Assembly (NCBI GenBank): GCA_965227035.1
Contig: OZ245724.1
Span: 3,038,001-3,102,000, forward strand
DNA: 64,000 nucleotides
Direction: 5' to 3'
Source of the DNA: CBDDFQ01 sp965227035
GTDB lineage: Bacteria > Pseudomonadota > Gammaproteobacteria > Burkholderiales > Burkholderiaceae_C
A program made the translations under genes and the position numbers. The notes beneath the pieces were generated by a model, which worked only from the letters and a program-made list of their open reading frames with translations, did not search any database and was not told where the DNA came from. Every line of letters begins with the position of its first letter. The first letter of the stretch is position 1. Below, in pieces: positions 1-8,494 of this stretch.

Positions 1-471
1 GAAACCTTCGACGCGTTCTGGCTGCGAATTCCGCTCATCGGCAAACTGGCGCGCGGCTACAACGCCGCACGGTTCGCGAGCACGCTGGCCATGCTTGCCG
101 CTGCAGGCGTACCGATTCTTCGCGCTCTACAAGCGGCAGCAGAAACCCTCAACAACCGAGCCATGCGTGCCGACGCCATGGACGCGATCATTCTGGTTCG
201 CGAAGGCGCGCCGCTGGCATCGGCCATGGCACAGAAAAAGCGATTCCCGGGTTTGGTCAGCATGTTCGCGCGACTGGGCGAACAGACCGGCGAGTTGCCA
301 AGCATGCTTCAACGCGCTGCCACCCAATTGAGCACCGAAGTGCAACGCCGCGCGATGCACCTGGCGACCATCCTGGAGCCGCTGCTCATCGTCGTTATGG
401 GATTGGTGGTCATGTTGATCGTGCTGGCTGTCATGCTGCCGATCATTCAGCTGAATCAATGGGTGAAGTAA
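1..471 (+). CDS. Type II secretion/type IV pilus inner-membrane protein, GspF/PilC family (5' end missing)
   Basis: The frame is open from the first base, so the N-terminal part lies outside the window; 156 codons remain. The visible part is the second GspF (T2SSF) domain: the LIGKLARGYNAARFASTL block, then an LxEGAPLASAM-like stretch (REGAPLASAM), the FARLGEQTGELPSML segment, and a final hydrophobic helix (LLIVVMGLVVMLIVLAVMLPI) ending near IIQLNQWVK. Family members are polytopic platform proteins that couple the cytoplasmic ATPase to pilin or pseudopilin assembly. Without the neighbouring ATPase or pilin genes I cannot separate PilC from GspF. The gene ends in a 17-bp tandem duplication that spans its stop codon. 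Confidence 0.9.
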   Translation, partial: ETFDAFWLRIPLIGKLARGYNAARFASTLAMLAAAGVPILRALQAAAETLNNRAMRADAMDAIILVREGAPLASAMAQKKRFPGLVSMFARLGEQTGELPSMLQRAATQLSTEVQRRAMHLATILEPLLIVVMGLVVMLIVLAVMLPIIQLNQWVK

Positions 472-487
472 GTCGGTGGGTGAAGTA
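460..487 (+). repeat. Tandem duplication spanning the stop of the GspF/PilC gene
   Basis: TGGGTGAAGTA occurs at 460-470 and again at 477-487, a 17-bp period. The first copy contains the TAA stop (469-471). The second, in another frame, carries TAG. It is one of several stop-spanning duplications in this window. Confidence 0.75.
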
Positions 488-536
488 GCATCCTAGTCAT
501 CCAACCGACCACAACCGCGTCCTAACGAAAGCGATC

Positions 537-1445
537 ATGAGCATCACCCTGGCAGGACAACTGGTCGTGGCGATCTCATCGAGAGCCCTCTTCGATTTCG
601 AGGAAGAGAACCAGGTTTTCGAGTTGGGCGATGACCGCGAGTACATGAAGCTCCAGCTGGAGCGGCTCGATATTCCTGCCAAGCCTGGCGTTGCGTTCTC
701 GCTGGTGAAGAAGCTGCTGGCATTCAACGATCCGAACACGCAGCGGGTCGAGGTGGTGATTCTTTCGCGCAACGATCCTGTCTCCGGCATGCGGGTGTTC
801 CGATCCGCGCAGCACTACGGTCTGCCGATTCAGCGCGGCACTTTCAATCGCGGTCAGGCTCCCTGGCGATACCTCAAGCCGCTCAACGCGAATCTCTTTC
901 TGTCGGCCCACCTGAGCGACGTTCGCGCCGCGCTAGGTGCCGGCGTTCCTGCGGCGCAGGTCTATCCGCTGTCGGTACAAGCGAGCGATGCCTACCCCAA
1001 CGAAGTGCGAATCGCATTCGACGGAGACGCCGTACTGTTCAGCGACGAAGCAGAACGAGTGTTTCAGGCCGAAGGTCTATCTGCCTTCCAGAAACACGAA
1101 AAAGACAACGCGTCGATGCCACTGTCGGCCGGCCCGTTCAAGCCTCTGCTCGAAGCACTCCGCCGTTTGCGCGAGGCCAGCACACCCAACATGCGAATCC
1201 GAACCGCACTGGTGACCGCACGCAGCGCGCCCGCGCATGAACGCGCAATTCGCACGCTCATGGAATGGAACATCGATGTCGATGAGGCCATGTTCCTCGG
1301 CGGTCTCCCCAAAGGCGAATTCCTGCGCGAGTTCGAGCCCGACTTCTTCTTCGACGACCAGACCGGTCATATCGAACATGCTTCCCTGCATGTGCCGTCC
1401 GGCCATGTTGCGAGCGGCATCAGCAATCCGCAGAAAGATATTTGA
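537..1445 (+). CDS. Cytosolic 5'-nucleotidase (cN-I-like family)
   Basis: 302 residues, matching the length of the bacterial 5'-nucleotidase family related to eukaryotic cN-I, which dephosphorylates nucleoside monophosphates in the cytoplasm. Recognisable features are the N-terminal AISSRALFDFEEENQVFE block, the family region around SRNDPVSGMRVF, the HAD-like IAFDGDAVLFSDEAE motif in the middle (nucleophile and acid-base Asp) and FFFDDQTGHIE near the C-terminus. There is no signal peptide. The stop overlaps the start of the downstream ABC exporter by one base (TGATG), so the two are probably translationally coupled. Substrate preference cannot be read from sequence. Confidence 0.88.
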   Translation: MSITLAGQLVVAISSRALFDFEEENQVFELGDDREYMKLQLERLDIPAKPGVAFSLVKKLLAFNDPNTQRVEVVILSRNDPVSGMRVFRSAQHYGLPIQRGTFNRGQAPWRYLKPLNANLFLSAHLSDVRAALGAGVPAAQVYPLSVQASDAYPNEVRIAFDGDAVLFSDEAERVFQAEGLSAFQKHEKDNASMPLSAGPFKPLLEALRRLREASTPNMRIRTALVTARSAPAHERAIRTLMEWNIDVDEAMFLGGLPKGEFLREFEPDFFFDDQTGHIEHASLHVPSGHVASGISNPQKDI

Positions 1446-3259
1446 TGAGCACCAGCACCTCCGCAGTCTCTCCCGACAAGCCGTCGAAGTTCGCCTCTTT
1501 CAAGCTGTTCGCTTCACGCGTCGGGCATCTCGCATTTCCGTATTTCAATTCGGAAGACAAATGGAAAGCGCGTTTGATGTTGCTAGGCATCGTGCTGCTG
1601 AACCTGGCTGCCGTGTACATGCTGGTGTTGCTGAACGAATGGAATCGGGTGTTCTACGACGCGCTGCAGAACAAGCAGGCGGATGTTTTCTGGACACAGC
1701 TGGGCCGGTTCACTTACCTCGCTTTCGCGTTCATCATCATCGCGGTCTACAAGTTCTATCTCACGCAACTCCTGCAGATGCGCTGGCGCGGATGGATGAC
1801 TCGCAATTACATGGACCGCTGGCTGGCACATCGTGCGTTCTACAAGATCGAACTCGCACGATATGGCGCGACCGGAACACCTGCGACGACCTCGGTTCCC
1901 ACCGACAACCCGGATCAACGTATTCAGGAAGACGTGAACCTGTTCACCACCTACACGATCACGCTGAGCATGGGTTTGCTCAACTCGGTGGTGACGCTTC
2001 TGAGCTTCGTCGGCATCTTGTGGTCGCTGAGCGGTGCCTTCAGTTTTTCGCTGGGCGGCAGTACCTATGTCATCCCGGGATTCATGGTGTGGATGGCGGT
2101 TCTCTATTGCGTAGTCGGCAGCGTCATCACGCACTACATCGGTCGTCGATTGATTCCGCTCAACTTCCAGCAGCAACGCTTCGAAGCCAACTTTCGGAAT
2201 CACATGGGGCGTGTTCGCGAATACAGCGAATCGATTGCCCTCGACAAAGGCGAGAAGGTGGAGCGCGCACAACTCGATGTTCGATTCACCAGCGTGCTCG
2301 CCAACTATTTGCGACTGATTCAGGCGCAGAAACGACTCACCTGGTTCACCAACGGATTCGCACAGGCCGCCGTCGTTTTCCCGTTCGTAGTTGCCGCGCC
2401 GCGATTCTTCAGCGGGGCAATCCAGCTCGGCGAACTCATGCAGATCTCGTCCGCGTTCGGCCGTGTACAGGACTCGCTCAGCTGGTTCGTCGATAACTAC
2501 GACAGCCTGGCCAGCTGGCGCGCCACCACCGACCGTCTGATCGGCTTCGATGAAGGCATGACCACGCATTCGATGGACTCGCCACTCCATCAAGCGACGG
2601 AAGGAACGTCGCTTCACACCGAGAACCTCGATATTTCCTTGCCTACCGGTGCTGCCCTGCTCGCCCGGCAGAACCTCGCCATCGAAGCAGGCGACAGCAT
2701 CCTGATCAAAGGCCCGTCGGGTAGCGGCAAATCGACCTTGTTCCGCTCGTTCGCGGGCATCTGGCCGTTCGCCAAAGGCAAGGTCACGCTGCCGGAAAAC
2801 ACCATGTTCATTCCGCAGCGACCGTACTTCCCGAACGGCAAGCTTCGCGACGCATTGGCATACCCGAACCCTTCCACTCAGTACACCGACGATGCCTTGA
2901 AAGATGCATTGATCCGGTCGATGCTTCCTGCGCTGGCGAATCGTCTGGACGAGGAAGATTCGTGGGGCCAGAAGCTGTCCGGCGGCGAACAGCAACGCCT
3001 TGCGATTGCACGCGTGCTGCTGCGTAAACCGTCGTGGATTTTTGCGGACGAAGCGACCAGTGCTCTGGACGACGAAGCCGAGAAAAAACTCTACGAGGAA
3101 ATGGTCGCGCAGACGAAGAGCGCAAACGGCGCACTGGTGTCGATCGCGCACCGACCGACCGTCGCCAACTACCACCACGACAAGTGGGAGCTGACGCCGA
3201 CCGCAGACGGATCGGATTCGCGTTACGAGATCAGTCGTTCGCCGATTCAAGCGCCTTGA
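1445..3259 (+). CDS. ABC transporter, fused membrane and ATPase domains (SbmA/BacA-YddA type)
   Basis: 604 residues from ATG 1445; an upstream TTG codon (1442) is in frame but less likely. The N-terminal half is an ABC_membrane_2-type domain with the typical NEWNRVFYDALQNK motif and several membrane helices. The C-terminal half is an ATPase: Walker A GPSGSGKST (~residues 423-431), signature LSGGEQQRLAIARVLL (~511), Walker B WIFADEATSALDD. Family members are inner-membrane half-transporters that work as dimers. SbmA/BacA relatives move peptides and vitamin-like compounds; YddA relatives are uncharacterised. It is coupled to the 5'-nucleotidase upstream. Its last 29 bases overlap the end of queC, which is transcribed towards it. 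Confidence 0.88.
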   Translation: MSTSTSAVSPDKPSKFASFKLFASRVGHLAFPYFNSEDKWKARLMLLGIVLLNLAAVYMLVLLNEWNRVFYDALQNKQADVFWTQLGRFTYLAFAFIIIAVYKFYLTQLLQMRWRGWMTRNYMDRWLAHRAFYKIELARYGATGTPATTSVPTDNPDQRIQEDVNLFTTYTITLSMGLLNSVVTLLSFVGILWSLSGAFSFSLGGSTYVIPGFMVWMAVLYCVVGSVITHYIGRRLIPLNFQQQRFEANFRNHMGRVREYSESIALDKGEKVERAQLDVRFTSVLANYLRLIQAQKRLTWFTNGFAQAAVVFPFVVAAPRFFSGAIQLGELMQISSAFGRVQDSLSWFVDNYDSLASWRATTDRLIGFDEGMTTHSMDSPLHQATEGTSLHTENLDISLPTGAALLARQNLAIEAGDSILIKGPSGSGKSTLFRSFAGIWPFAKGKVTLPENTMFIPQRPYFPNGKLRDALAYPNPSTQYTDDALKDALIRSMLPALANRLDEEDSWGQKLSGGEQQRLAIARVLLRKPSWIFADEATSALDDEAEKKLYEEMVAQTKSANGALVSIAHRPTVANYHHDKWELTPTADGSDSRYEISRSPIQAP

Positions 3260-3941
3260 ACTTGAAGTAGCCCTTGGCCCGCAGGTCGCACGCGGGGCAA
3301 GCGGCGCATCCGTAGCCCCAGGCGTGACGATGCACCCGATCTCCGTGATAGCAGGTGTGGGTGTATTCGACGATCAGATCGACCAACTCATCGCCGCCGA
3401 GCTGTTTGGCCAGCGACCATGTTTCGGATTTATCGATCCACATGAGCGGTGTCTCGATCAGAAAGCGTTTGTCCATGCCCAATGAAAGCGCGAGTTGCAT
3501 CGCCTTCATCGTGTCGTCGCGGCAATCGGGGTAGCCGGAGAAATCGGTTTCGCAGACTCCAGTAACTATGACTTCGAGTCCGCGGCGATAAGCAAGTGCA
3601 GCGGCCAGGGTGAGGAACAGCAGATTGCGGCCCGGCACGAAGGTGTTCGGCAAGCCCGACGCTTCCATCTTGAACTCCATGTCACGGGTGAGCGATGTCT
3701 CGCTCACTTCGCCAAGCACCGCCAGATCGAGCAGATGGTCTTCGCCCATGCGGTCAGCCCATTGCGGATATTGCTCTTTGATTTGTTTGAGCACTTCGAT
3801 TCGCGAAGTGAGCTCGATGTCGTGGCGCTGACCGTAATCGAAGGCCACGGTTTCGACGCGCTCATATTTGGTGAGGGCTAGCGCGAGGCAAGTGGTCGAA
3901 TCCTGACCGCCGGAGAAAAGGACGAGCGCGTTTTTGTGCAT
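3231..3941 (-). CDS. queC: 7-cyano-7-deazaguanine synthase QueC
   Basis: 236 residues from ATG 3941. The PP-loop LFSGGQDSTTCLALAL at the N-terminus, the GVCETDFSGYPDCR block and the C-terminal zinc-binding cysteines (TCYHG and GYGCAACPACDLR) are diagnostic. The enzyme converts 7-carboxy-7-deazaguanine to preQ0 with ATP and ammonia in queuosine synthesis. A longer in-frame extension exists upstream but homologues begin at MHKNALVLFSGG, so the shorter start is preferred. No other queuosine gene is adjacent. It lies 37 bases behind the oxidoreductase at 3979-5967 on the same strand, and its 3' end overlaps the convergent exporter gene by 29 bases. Confidence 0.95.
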   Translation of the reverse strand: MHKNALVLFSGGQDSTTCLALALTKYERVETVAFDYGQRHDIELTSRIEVLKQIKEQYPQWADRMGEDHLLDLAVLGEVSETSLTRDMEFKMEASGLPNTFVPGRNLLFLTLAAALAYRRGLEVIVTGVCETDFSGYPDCRDDTMKAMQLALSLGMDKRFLIETPLMWIDKSETWSLAKQLGGDELVDLIVEYTHTCYHGDRVHRHAWGYGCAACPACDLRAKGYFKFKALESAND

Positions 3942-3978
3942 GGCGGTATTTTCGCCGATGCACTGGCATTCAAGGAAA

Positions 3979-5967
3979 TCACACAGCCAGACCCGCTGCG
4001 TAGCCCTCTGCAGTTGCCTCCAGAACCCCTCTTGCAACCTTGCTGTCGCCCACCACCCGAACATCGAGTCCAGCGGATTTCAACTCGGCGAGCATTCCGA
4101 TGTTCGGCACGCGCGGCGTCGAATAAGCGAAGAACGCGACGTCGTCGATGTTCTTCAATGGTCCGCCGAAAACGCTTTGGTACTGCAGCGCGCCGGTCTC
4201 TTCGAACACCGATGTCCAGCGCGGCTCAACCAGACAAATCACTTCGATATCGCGCTCGTGGAATCGGCGCTGCACTCGCTGCCGCGTCGCGAGCGATGTG
4301 TCCTCTGCGATTCTTTCTTTCGGCGTGAGCACCACCACGCGCTCGAACAGATCGCGCAGCCGCTCTATTGCCGAATAGGTGCCGTCGGTGTGATCCATGT
4401 CGAACACCACCGCGGTGCCCAGTTGCATCTGTTTGATATCGAGAAGCGCAGTCATGGCGTCTCGCAGGTCGGGAACGAAACCTTCCGACTTCAACTCCTG
4501 CGGCAGGCAGACAGGCCAGCTCATGGTCGCGCCGGTGGCAAGAACAACCGCGTCGAACCCGGACTCGACGATGGTTGCTGCATCGACTTCACGTCCCAAC
4601 ACGAACTTCACTCCTGCGCGTTGTGCTTCAACATACTGATAGTCGTAGATGCTCGATATCGACTCGGCCACCGGCATCGCTGCGTGCAGTCGAGCCTTGC
4701 CGCCCACTTCTGCTGACGCGCCGAAAACGGTCACCTCATGACCGCGCTGCGCAGCCGTCATCGCGGCTTCCAGCCCCGCGATTCCTGCGCCGACGACGGC
4801 GACCTTTTTTCGCGATTCGACACGCGGCAATGCTTCGAGCTCGCCAGGCTTTCCAACGCGCGGATTGTTGTCGCACGCGATGGGCGTGTGCGTGACGATG
4901 ATCTTCCAGCAGGTGTTGCACGACACGCAATATCGGATGTCGGCAGCCTTGCCTTCGGCCGCTTTAATCGACCAGGTCGCATCGGTAATGAGCGGTCTTC
5001 CAAGACCGACGAGATCGATGTCGCCTTGCGAAAGCACCCCTTCCGCCTCGGCAGGGTCGGTGATTCGACCCAAGGCCATCACCGGCACATCGGGTGTTGC
5101 CAGCTTGAGCTTCTTCGTCATCGCAAGGTACGGAAGACGCGGGTATGTGCCGTCGGGCAGATGCATCTCCAGCGTGCGGTGGTGTGATCCCTGGGCGTAG
5201 CAAAGGTAGTCCACGCCCACCTGACTCACGAGATGCGATGCAATGAGCGCGGCCACATCGGAGTCAATGCTTTGAGGAATTCCATCGTCGCCCGGCAGCT
5301 TCACGCCCAGAATGAAATCGCTTCCGCAGGTGCTGCGAATCGCCTGGCACAACTCCACGAGTAAGCGACTGCGGCCCGCTAGGTCGCCACCGTATTTGTC
5401 GTCCCGATGATTCGATCTGGGCGACAGGAACTGATGGAACAGATGTCCATGCCCGGCCGAGATTTCCGCGCCCGAGAACCCCGCGCGTTTCATGCGCAGA
5501 CACGACACTGCCGCCCCATCGATGAACCTGGCAATCTCATCCATCGACATCGCATGTGGCACGCTCCAGCTCAAATCGTCGGGCAATGCGGAGGGTCCGA
5601 TGGCGCTGAATGTTCTGCCCGGCACATGCCTTCCTCGACCGGTGTCCTGTATCTGCCCGAGAAGCCTGCAGTCGTGCTGCTCGACCGCTTGCGCCCACCT
5701 TGCCAGATCGTTTTCCATGCTGTCGTCGAACGCGACTATTCGCTGGTTGCCCTGGTGCGGCGCGATGCCGATAGGCTCGGTCACGATCATTGCTGCACCG
5801 CCGCGAGCGCGTGCTTCGTGATAATCGATCAATCCCCGGGGCGCACCGCGCTCAGCCCCGAAATGAAGCGATATCGATGCATGGACGATCCGGTTTTTCA
5901 GGCGCTTGCCCGCCAGCTGGAACGGGGCAAAAAGGTGGGGGTAATTTGGATTCAGGGGTTCGCTCAT
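3979..5967 (-). CDS. Old-yellow-enzyme/2,4-dienoyl-CoA-reductase-type FMN, 4Fe-4S, FAD oxidoreductase
   Basis: 662 residues, the size of FadH/trimethylamine-dehydrogenase-type proteins. The N-terminal TIM barrel (~1-340) has LFAPFQLAGKRLKNRIVHAS, the SAGHGHLFHQFLSPRSNHR stretch with YGGDLAGRSR, and the MALGRITDPAEAEG motif. The [4Fe-4S] cysteines follow in CVSCNTCW and the later ACDNNP. The C-terminal half is a Rossmann module (VAVVGAGIAGLEAAM, ~390) expected to bind FAD/NAD(P). Such enzymes reduce activated double bonds or demethylate N-methyl compounds; the substrate is unknown here. It is divergent from the Bug protein at 6100, with palindromes between them, and may share a substrate with that (+) operon. 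Confidence 0.85.
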   Translation of the reverse strand: MSEPLNPNYPHLFAPFQLAGKRLKNRIVHASISLHFGAERGAPRGLIDYHEARARGGAAMIVTEPIGIAPHQGNQRIVAFDDSMENDLARWAQAVEQHDCRLLGQIQDTGRGRHVPGRTFSAIGPSALPDDLSWSVPHAMSMDEIARFIDGAAVSCLRMKRAGFSGAEISAGHGHLFHQFLSPRSNHRDDKYGGDLAGRSRLLVELCQAIRSTCGSDFILGVKLPGDDGIPQSIDSDVAALIASHLVSQVGVDYLCYAQGSHHRTLEMHLPDGTYPRLPYLAMTKKLKLATPDVPVMALGRITDPAEAEGVLSQGDIDLVGLGRPLITDATWSIKAAEGKAADIRYCVSCNTCWKIIVTHTPIACDNNPRVGKPGELEALPRVESRKKVAVVGAGIAGLEAAMTAAQRGHEVTVFGASAEVGGKARLHAAMPVAESISSIYDYQYVEAQRAGVKFVLGREVDAATIVESGFDAVVLATGATMSWPVCLPQELKSEGFVPDLRDAMTALLDIKQMQLGTAVVFDMDHTDGTYSAIERLRDLFERVVVLTPKERIAEDTSLATRQRVQRRFHERDIEVICLVEPRWTSVFEETGALQYQSVFGGPLKNIDDVAFFAYSTPRVPNIGMLAELKSAGLDVRVVGDSKVARGVLEATAEGYAAGLAV

Positions 5968-5986
5968 CTTGGCCCGATGATATGAA

Positions 5987-6023
5987 ATGTCTTATAGACA
6001 TGTCCTGTAATTGGTATGCATAC
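5987..6023. promoter_or_regulatory. Two operator-like palindromes in a divergent intergenic region
   Basis: ATGTCT-TAT-AGACAT (5987-6001) and the perfect GTATGCATAC (6014-6023) sit between the divergent starts at 5967 and 6100. Their size suits a dimeric GntR- or TetR-type repressor. No regulator gene adjoins them, so the cognate factor is unknown. Confidence 0.45.
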
Positions 6024-6099
6024 TGTCTATCAACATGGACCACCAATGCCCTCCCCCTTGTCCGAATTTTCTACAGTTACATCCGAGAGGTCAGACGTC

Positions 6100-7089
6100 A
6101 TGATGTTCAAAAAAGCCAGCTCCATTGCCGCAGCCGTCGCGCTTTGTTTTTCCGCACTTGCTCCCACCGTGTCGCATGCACAAGCCGCGGATTGGCCGAA
6201 CCGGCCCGTCACCATGATCAACCCCTTCGCTGCAGGCTCTGCGGTCGATGTGGTGTCCCGTCTGGTCGCACAAAAGATGACGACGAATCTGGGTCATGCT
6301 TTCAACGTGGACGTTCGTACCGGCGCGTCGGGCAACATCGGCACCGACATTGCCGCACGTGCCAAGCCGGATGGCTACACGCTGCTGATCGGCTCGCCTG
6401 GCACCATGGCGATCAACCCCTACCTGTTCCCCAAGCTGCCCTACGACGCGCTCAAAGACTTCACTGCGGTGACCGAACTGGTCGCGTTCCCGCAAGTGGT
6501 GCTGGTCAATCCCAAGCAACCTATCAAGACCTTGCCTGAACTCATTGCCGCCGCGAAGGCGCAACCCGGCGTGCTGACCCACGGCTCTTCTGGCCAAGGC
6601 ACTACTGCTCACCTCGCGATGGAACTGATCAAGGCGCAGGCCGGCATCACCATGAACCACATCGCGTATCGCGGCGGCGCACCCGCCGTGCAAGCCATTG
6701 CCGCTGGCGAAATCGTCTCGGGCGTCGAAGGCATTCCATCGCTGATGGGACAGATCAAGGCCGGCATCGTGATTCCTATTGCAGTGACTTCGCCCAAGCG
6801 CTCGCCCCTGCTGCCCGATGTTCCTGCAGTCGCCGAATACTTTCCCGGCTTCGACGCATCCGCATGGATCATCCTGATGGCACCCGCCGGTACGCCGCCA
6901 GCAATCGTCGCGAAGATTTCTGCCGAAGCCAAAAAGGCGATGGAAGATCCCGCTGTGAAGGCCCAGCTCGAAGCACAAGGCACGACCGTTGTCGGCTCGA
7001 CGCCCGCCGAAGCAGCAGCATTCCAGATTCGCGAGATGGCGAAATTCAAGAAGGTTGTCGAGTCTTCCGGCGCTAAAGCAGAACAATAA
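6100..7089 (+). CDS. Tripartite tricarboxylate transporter-type substrate-binding protein (Bug/TctC family)
   Basis: 329 residues from ATG 6100, preceded by GAGAGG (6085-6090). A longer frame upstream lacks a ribosome site and would precede the signal peptide. The N-terminus is a Sec signal ending near SHAQA, followed by the family opening DWPNRPVTMINPFAAGSAVDVVSR and later PDGYTLLIGSPGTMAINPYLF. Bug proteins bind small carboxylates in the periplasm. TctA/TctB membrane partners are not encoded nearby, as is common for orphan Bug genes in Burkholderiales. It is followed by an FAD dehydrogenase, so it may supply that enzyme's substrate. Its stop lies inside a 13-bp tandem duplication. Confidence 0.92.
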   Translation: MMFKKASSIAAAVALCFSALAPTVSHAQAADWPNRPVTMINPFAAGSAVDVVSRLVAQKMTTNLGHAFNVDVRTGASGNIGTDIAARAKPDGYTLLIGSPGTMAINPYLFPKLPYDALKDFTAVTELVAFPQVVLVNPKQPIKTLPELIAAAKAQPGVLTHGSSGQGTTAHLAMELIKAQAGITMNHIAYRGGAPAVQAIAAGEIVSGVEGIPSLMGQIKAGIVIPIAVTSPKRSPLLPDVPAVAEYFPGFDASAWIILMAPAGTPPAIVAKISAEAKKAMEDPAVKAQLEAQGTTVVGSTPAEAAAFQIREMAKFKKVVESSGAKAEQ

Positions 7090-7106
7090 GTTGGAACAGT
7101 AAGCTG
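7081..7106 (+). repeat. Tandem duplication spanning the stop of the Bug gene
   Basis: GAACAATAAGTTG (7081-7093) is followed directly by GAACAGTAAGCTG (7094-7106), a 13-bp unit with two mismatches. The TAA stop of the Bug gene is 7087-7089. Confidence 0.75.
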
Positions 7107-7129
7107 GAAAAGGTAATACCGTTTCCAGC
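7103..7129 (+). terminator. Hairpin after the Bug gene
   Basis: GCTGGAAA (7103-7110) pairs with TTTCCAGC (7122-7129), with an inner GGT/ACC pairing. There is no clear T-run, so it may be a processing or attenuating hairpin between two co-directional genes rather than a full terminator. Confidence 0.4.
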
Positions 7130-7142
7130 GCTGCATTTCTAG

Positions 7143-8480
7143 ATGAATTCAAAAGAGACAGACCTCGCCATTCTCGGAGCAGGAGCGGCGGGGATGATGG
7201 CTGCCTTGTGCGCGGCAGAGCGCGGTATGCGTGTCGCCATCTTCGATCCGATGTGGTCGACGGCCAACAACCTGGCCATCAGTGGCGGACTGATTCCGAT
7301 AGCCGGCTCGCGTCTGCAACGTGAAGCAGGCATCGAGGATTCGCCGGAGTTGTGGCTGTCGGATCTGCGCGCCTTCGCAGGTTCGTCGGTGAACGAAAGA
7401 ATTGCCGGCTCGGTGGCTACCGCATTGCCAGCGCTTCTAGACTTTCTCATCGACAAACTCGATGCGCCGATTCGGTTTCTCGCAGACGTACCCGCTCCCG
7501 GTCACAGCGCGATTCGCTTTCATGCAACCACACCTGCATCAGGCTCTGCACTCAGCGCGTGGCTCCGATCGGTCGTGAGCGCGCATAAAGATATCGAGTG
7601 CCACAAGGACGTGGGCGTAGACAAGATCGATCGTGCGAAAGATGGCGTGACGGTTCACTTCGGCGATGAAACACTCAAGGCGAAGAACCTTCTGCTTGCG
7701 GGCGGCGGCTTCGGCGGTGCCGCTGATCTGGTCAGCGAATTCATTCCGGAAATGTCGGGCGCTTTGCACAGCGGATCGCCTACCAACGACGGCTCGGTCA
7801 TCGCGCTCGCGCGCTCGTGGGGTGCGGCCATGTCGGGAATGGATGGTTATCAAGGACAGGGTCACACGAACCCCGAAGGCAACACGCGTCTGGGCATGTC
7901 GATCCCCACGCTGGGCGGCATCATGGTCAACAAACATGGCCAGCGATTCATACGCGAAGACATCGGGCCTTCTGCACTCGCAGCGAAGGTGCTGGCCCAA
8001 CCCGACCAAGTGGCCCTGGAAGTGTTCGATGAAGTGATCGAATCGAAACTCGGAAATCACTCCGCGTATCTTGCTGCGAAAGCGGCGGGCAAAGTGATGC
8101 GTGCAGAGTCGATAGACGAACTCGCGAAAATGGCAGGAGTCGATGCGCAACTACTTGGCGACAGCATCAAGCTATCTCAGCTTTGCGCAGAAGGCGGTGC
8201 GTCGACTAGCGATCCTTTGGGTCGTCAAAAATTCGTGCAGAAGCTCGGTGCGCCTTATCTCGCGTCATGGGTAACGGGGTCGCTCGCTCACACGCAAGGC
8301 GGCATCGTGACCGACGCACATGGACGGGTTCTCAAGGCCGACGACACGCCGATTCCGCACGTGTTCGCGGCGGGTGGATGTGCTGCCGGGCTTTCAGGGT
8401 TCGGCGGCGATGGTTATCTGCCGGGGAATGGGTTGGCGCAGAGTTTTGGGCTGGCATGGCTGGTGGTCGGGGTGCTGTAG
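7143..8480 (+). CDS. FAD-dependent dehydrogenase, fumarate reductase/3-ketosteroid dehydrogenase flavoprotein type
   Basis: 445 residues. The N-terminal dinucleotide fold LAILGAGAAGMMAALCAAERG (~8-28), the ISGGLIPIAG stretch, LLLAGGGFGG in the middle and the closing FAAGGCAAGLSGFGGDGYLPGNGLAQSFG (~408-436) are the standard FAD contacts of the family. These soluble or membrane-loosely associated flavoproteins oxidise or reduce C-C bonds next to carbonyl groups. It lies 53 bases downstream of the Bug gene, which suggests metabolism of the compound bound by that protein. Substrate unknown. Confidence 0.85.
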   Translation: MNSKETDLAILGAGAAGMMAALCAAERGMRVAIFDPMWSTANNLAISGGLIPIAGSRLQREAGIEDSPELWLSDLRAFAGSSVNERIAGSVATALPALLDFLIDKLDAPIRFLADVPAPGHSAIRFHATTPASGSALSAWLRSVVSAHKDIECHKDVGVDKIDRAKDGVTVHFGDETLKAKNLLLAGGGFGGAADLVSEFIPEMSGALHSGSPTNDGSVIALARSWGAAMSGMDGYQGQGHTNPEGNTRLGMSIPTLGGIMVNKHGQRFIREDIGPSALAAKVLAQPDQVALEVFDEVIESKLGNHSAYLAAKAAGKVMRAESIDELAKMAGVDAQLLGDSIKLSQLCAEGGASTSDPLGRQKFVQKLGAPYLASWVTGSLAHTQGGIVTDAHGRVLKADDTPIPHVFAAGGCAAGLSGFGGDGYLPGNGLAQSFGLAWLVVGVL

Positions 8481-8494
8481 CCGAGCATTACCGA

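Noticed and set aside
1583..3250. Long open frame antisense to the ABC exporter
   Set aside because: Its translation is Arg/His/Gln-rich without any domain, while the opposite strand encodes a full ABC protein with Walker motifs.
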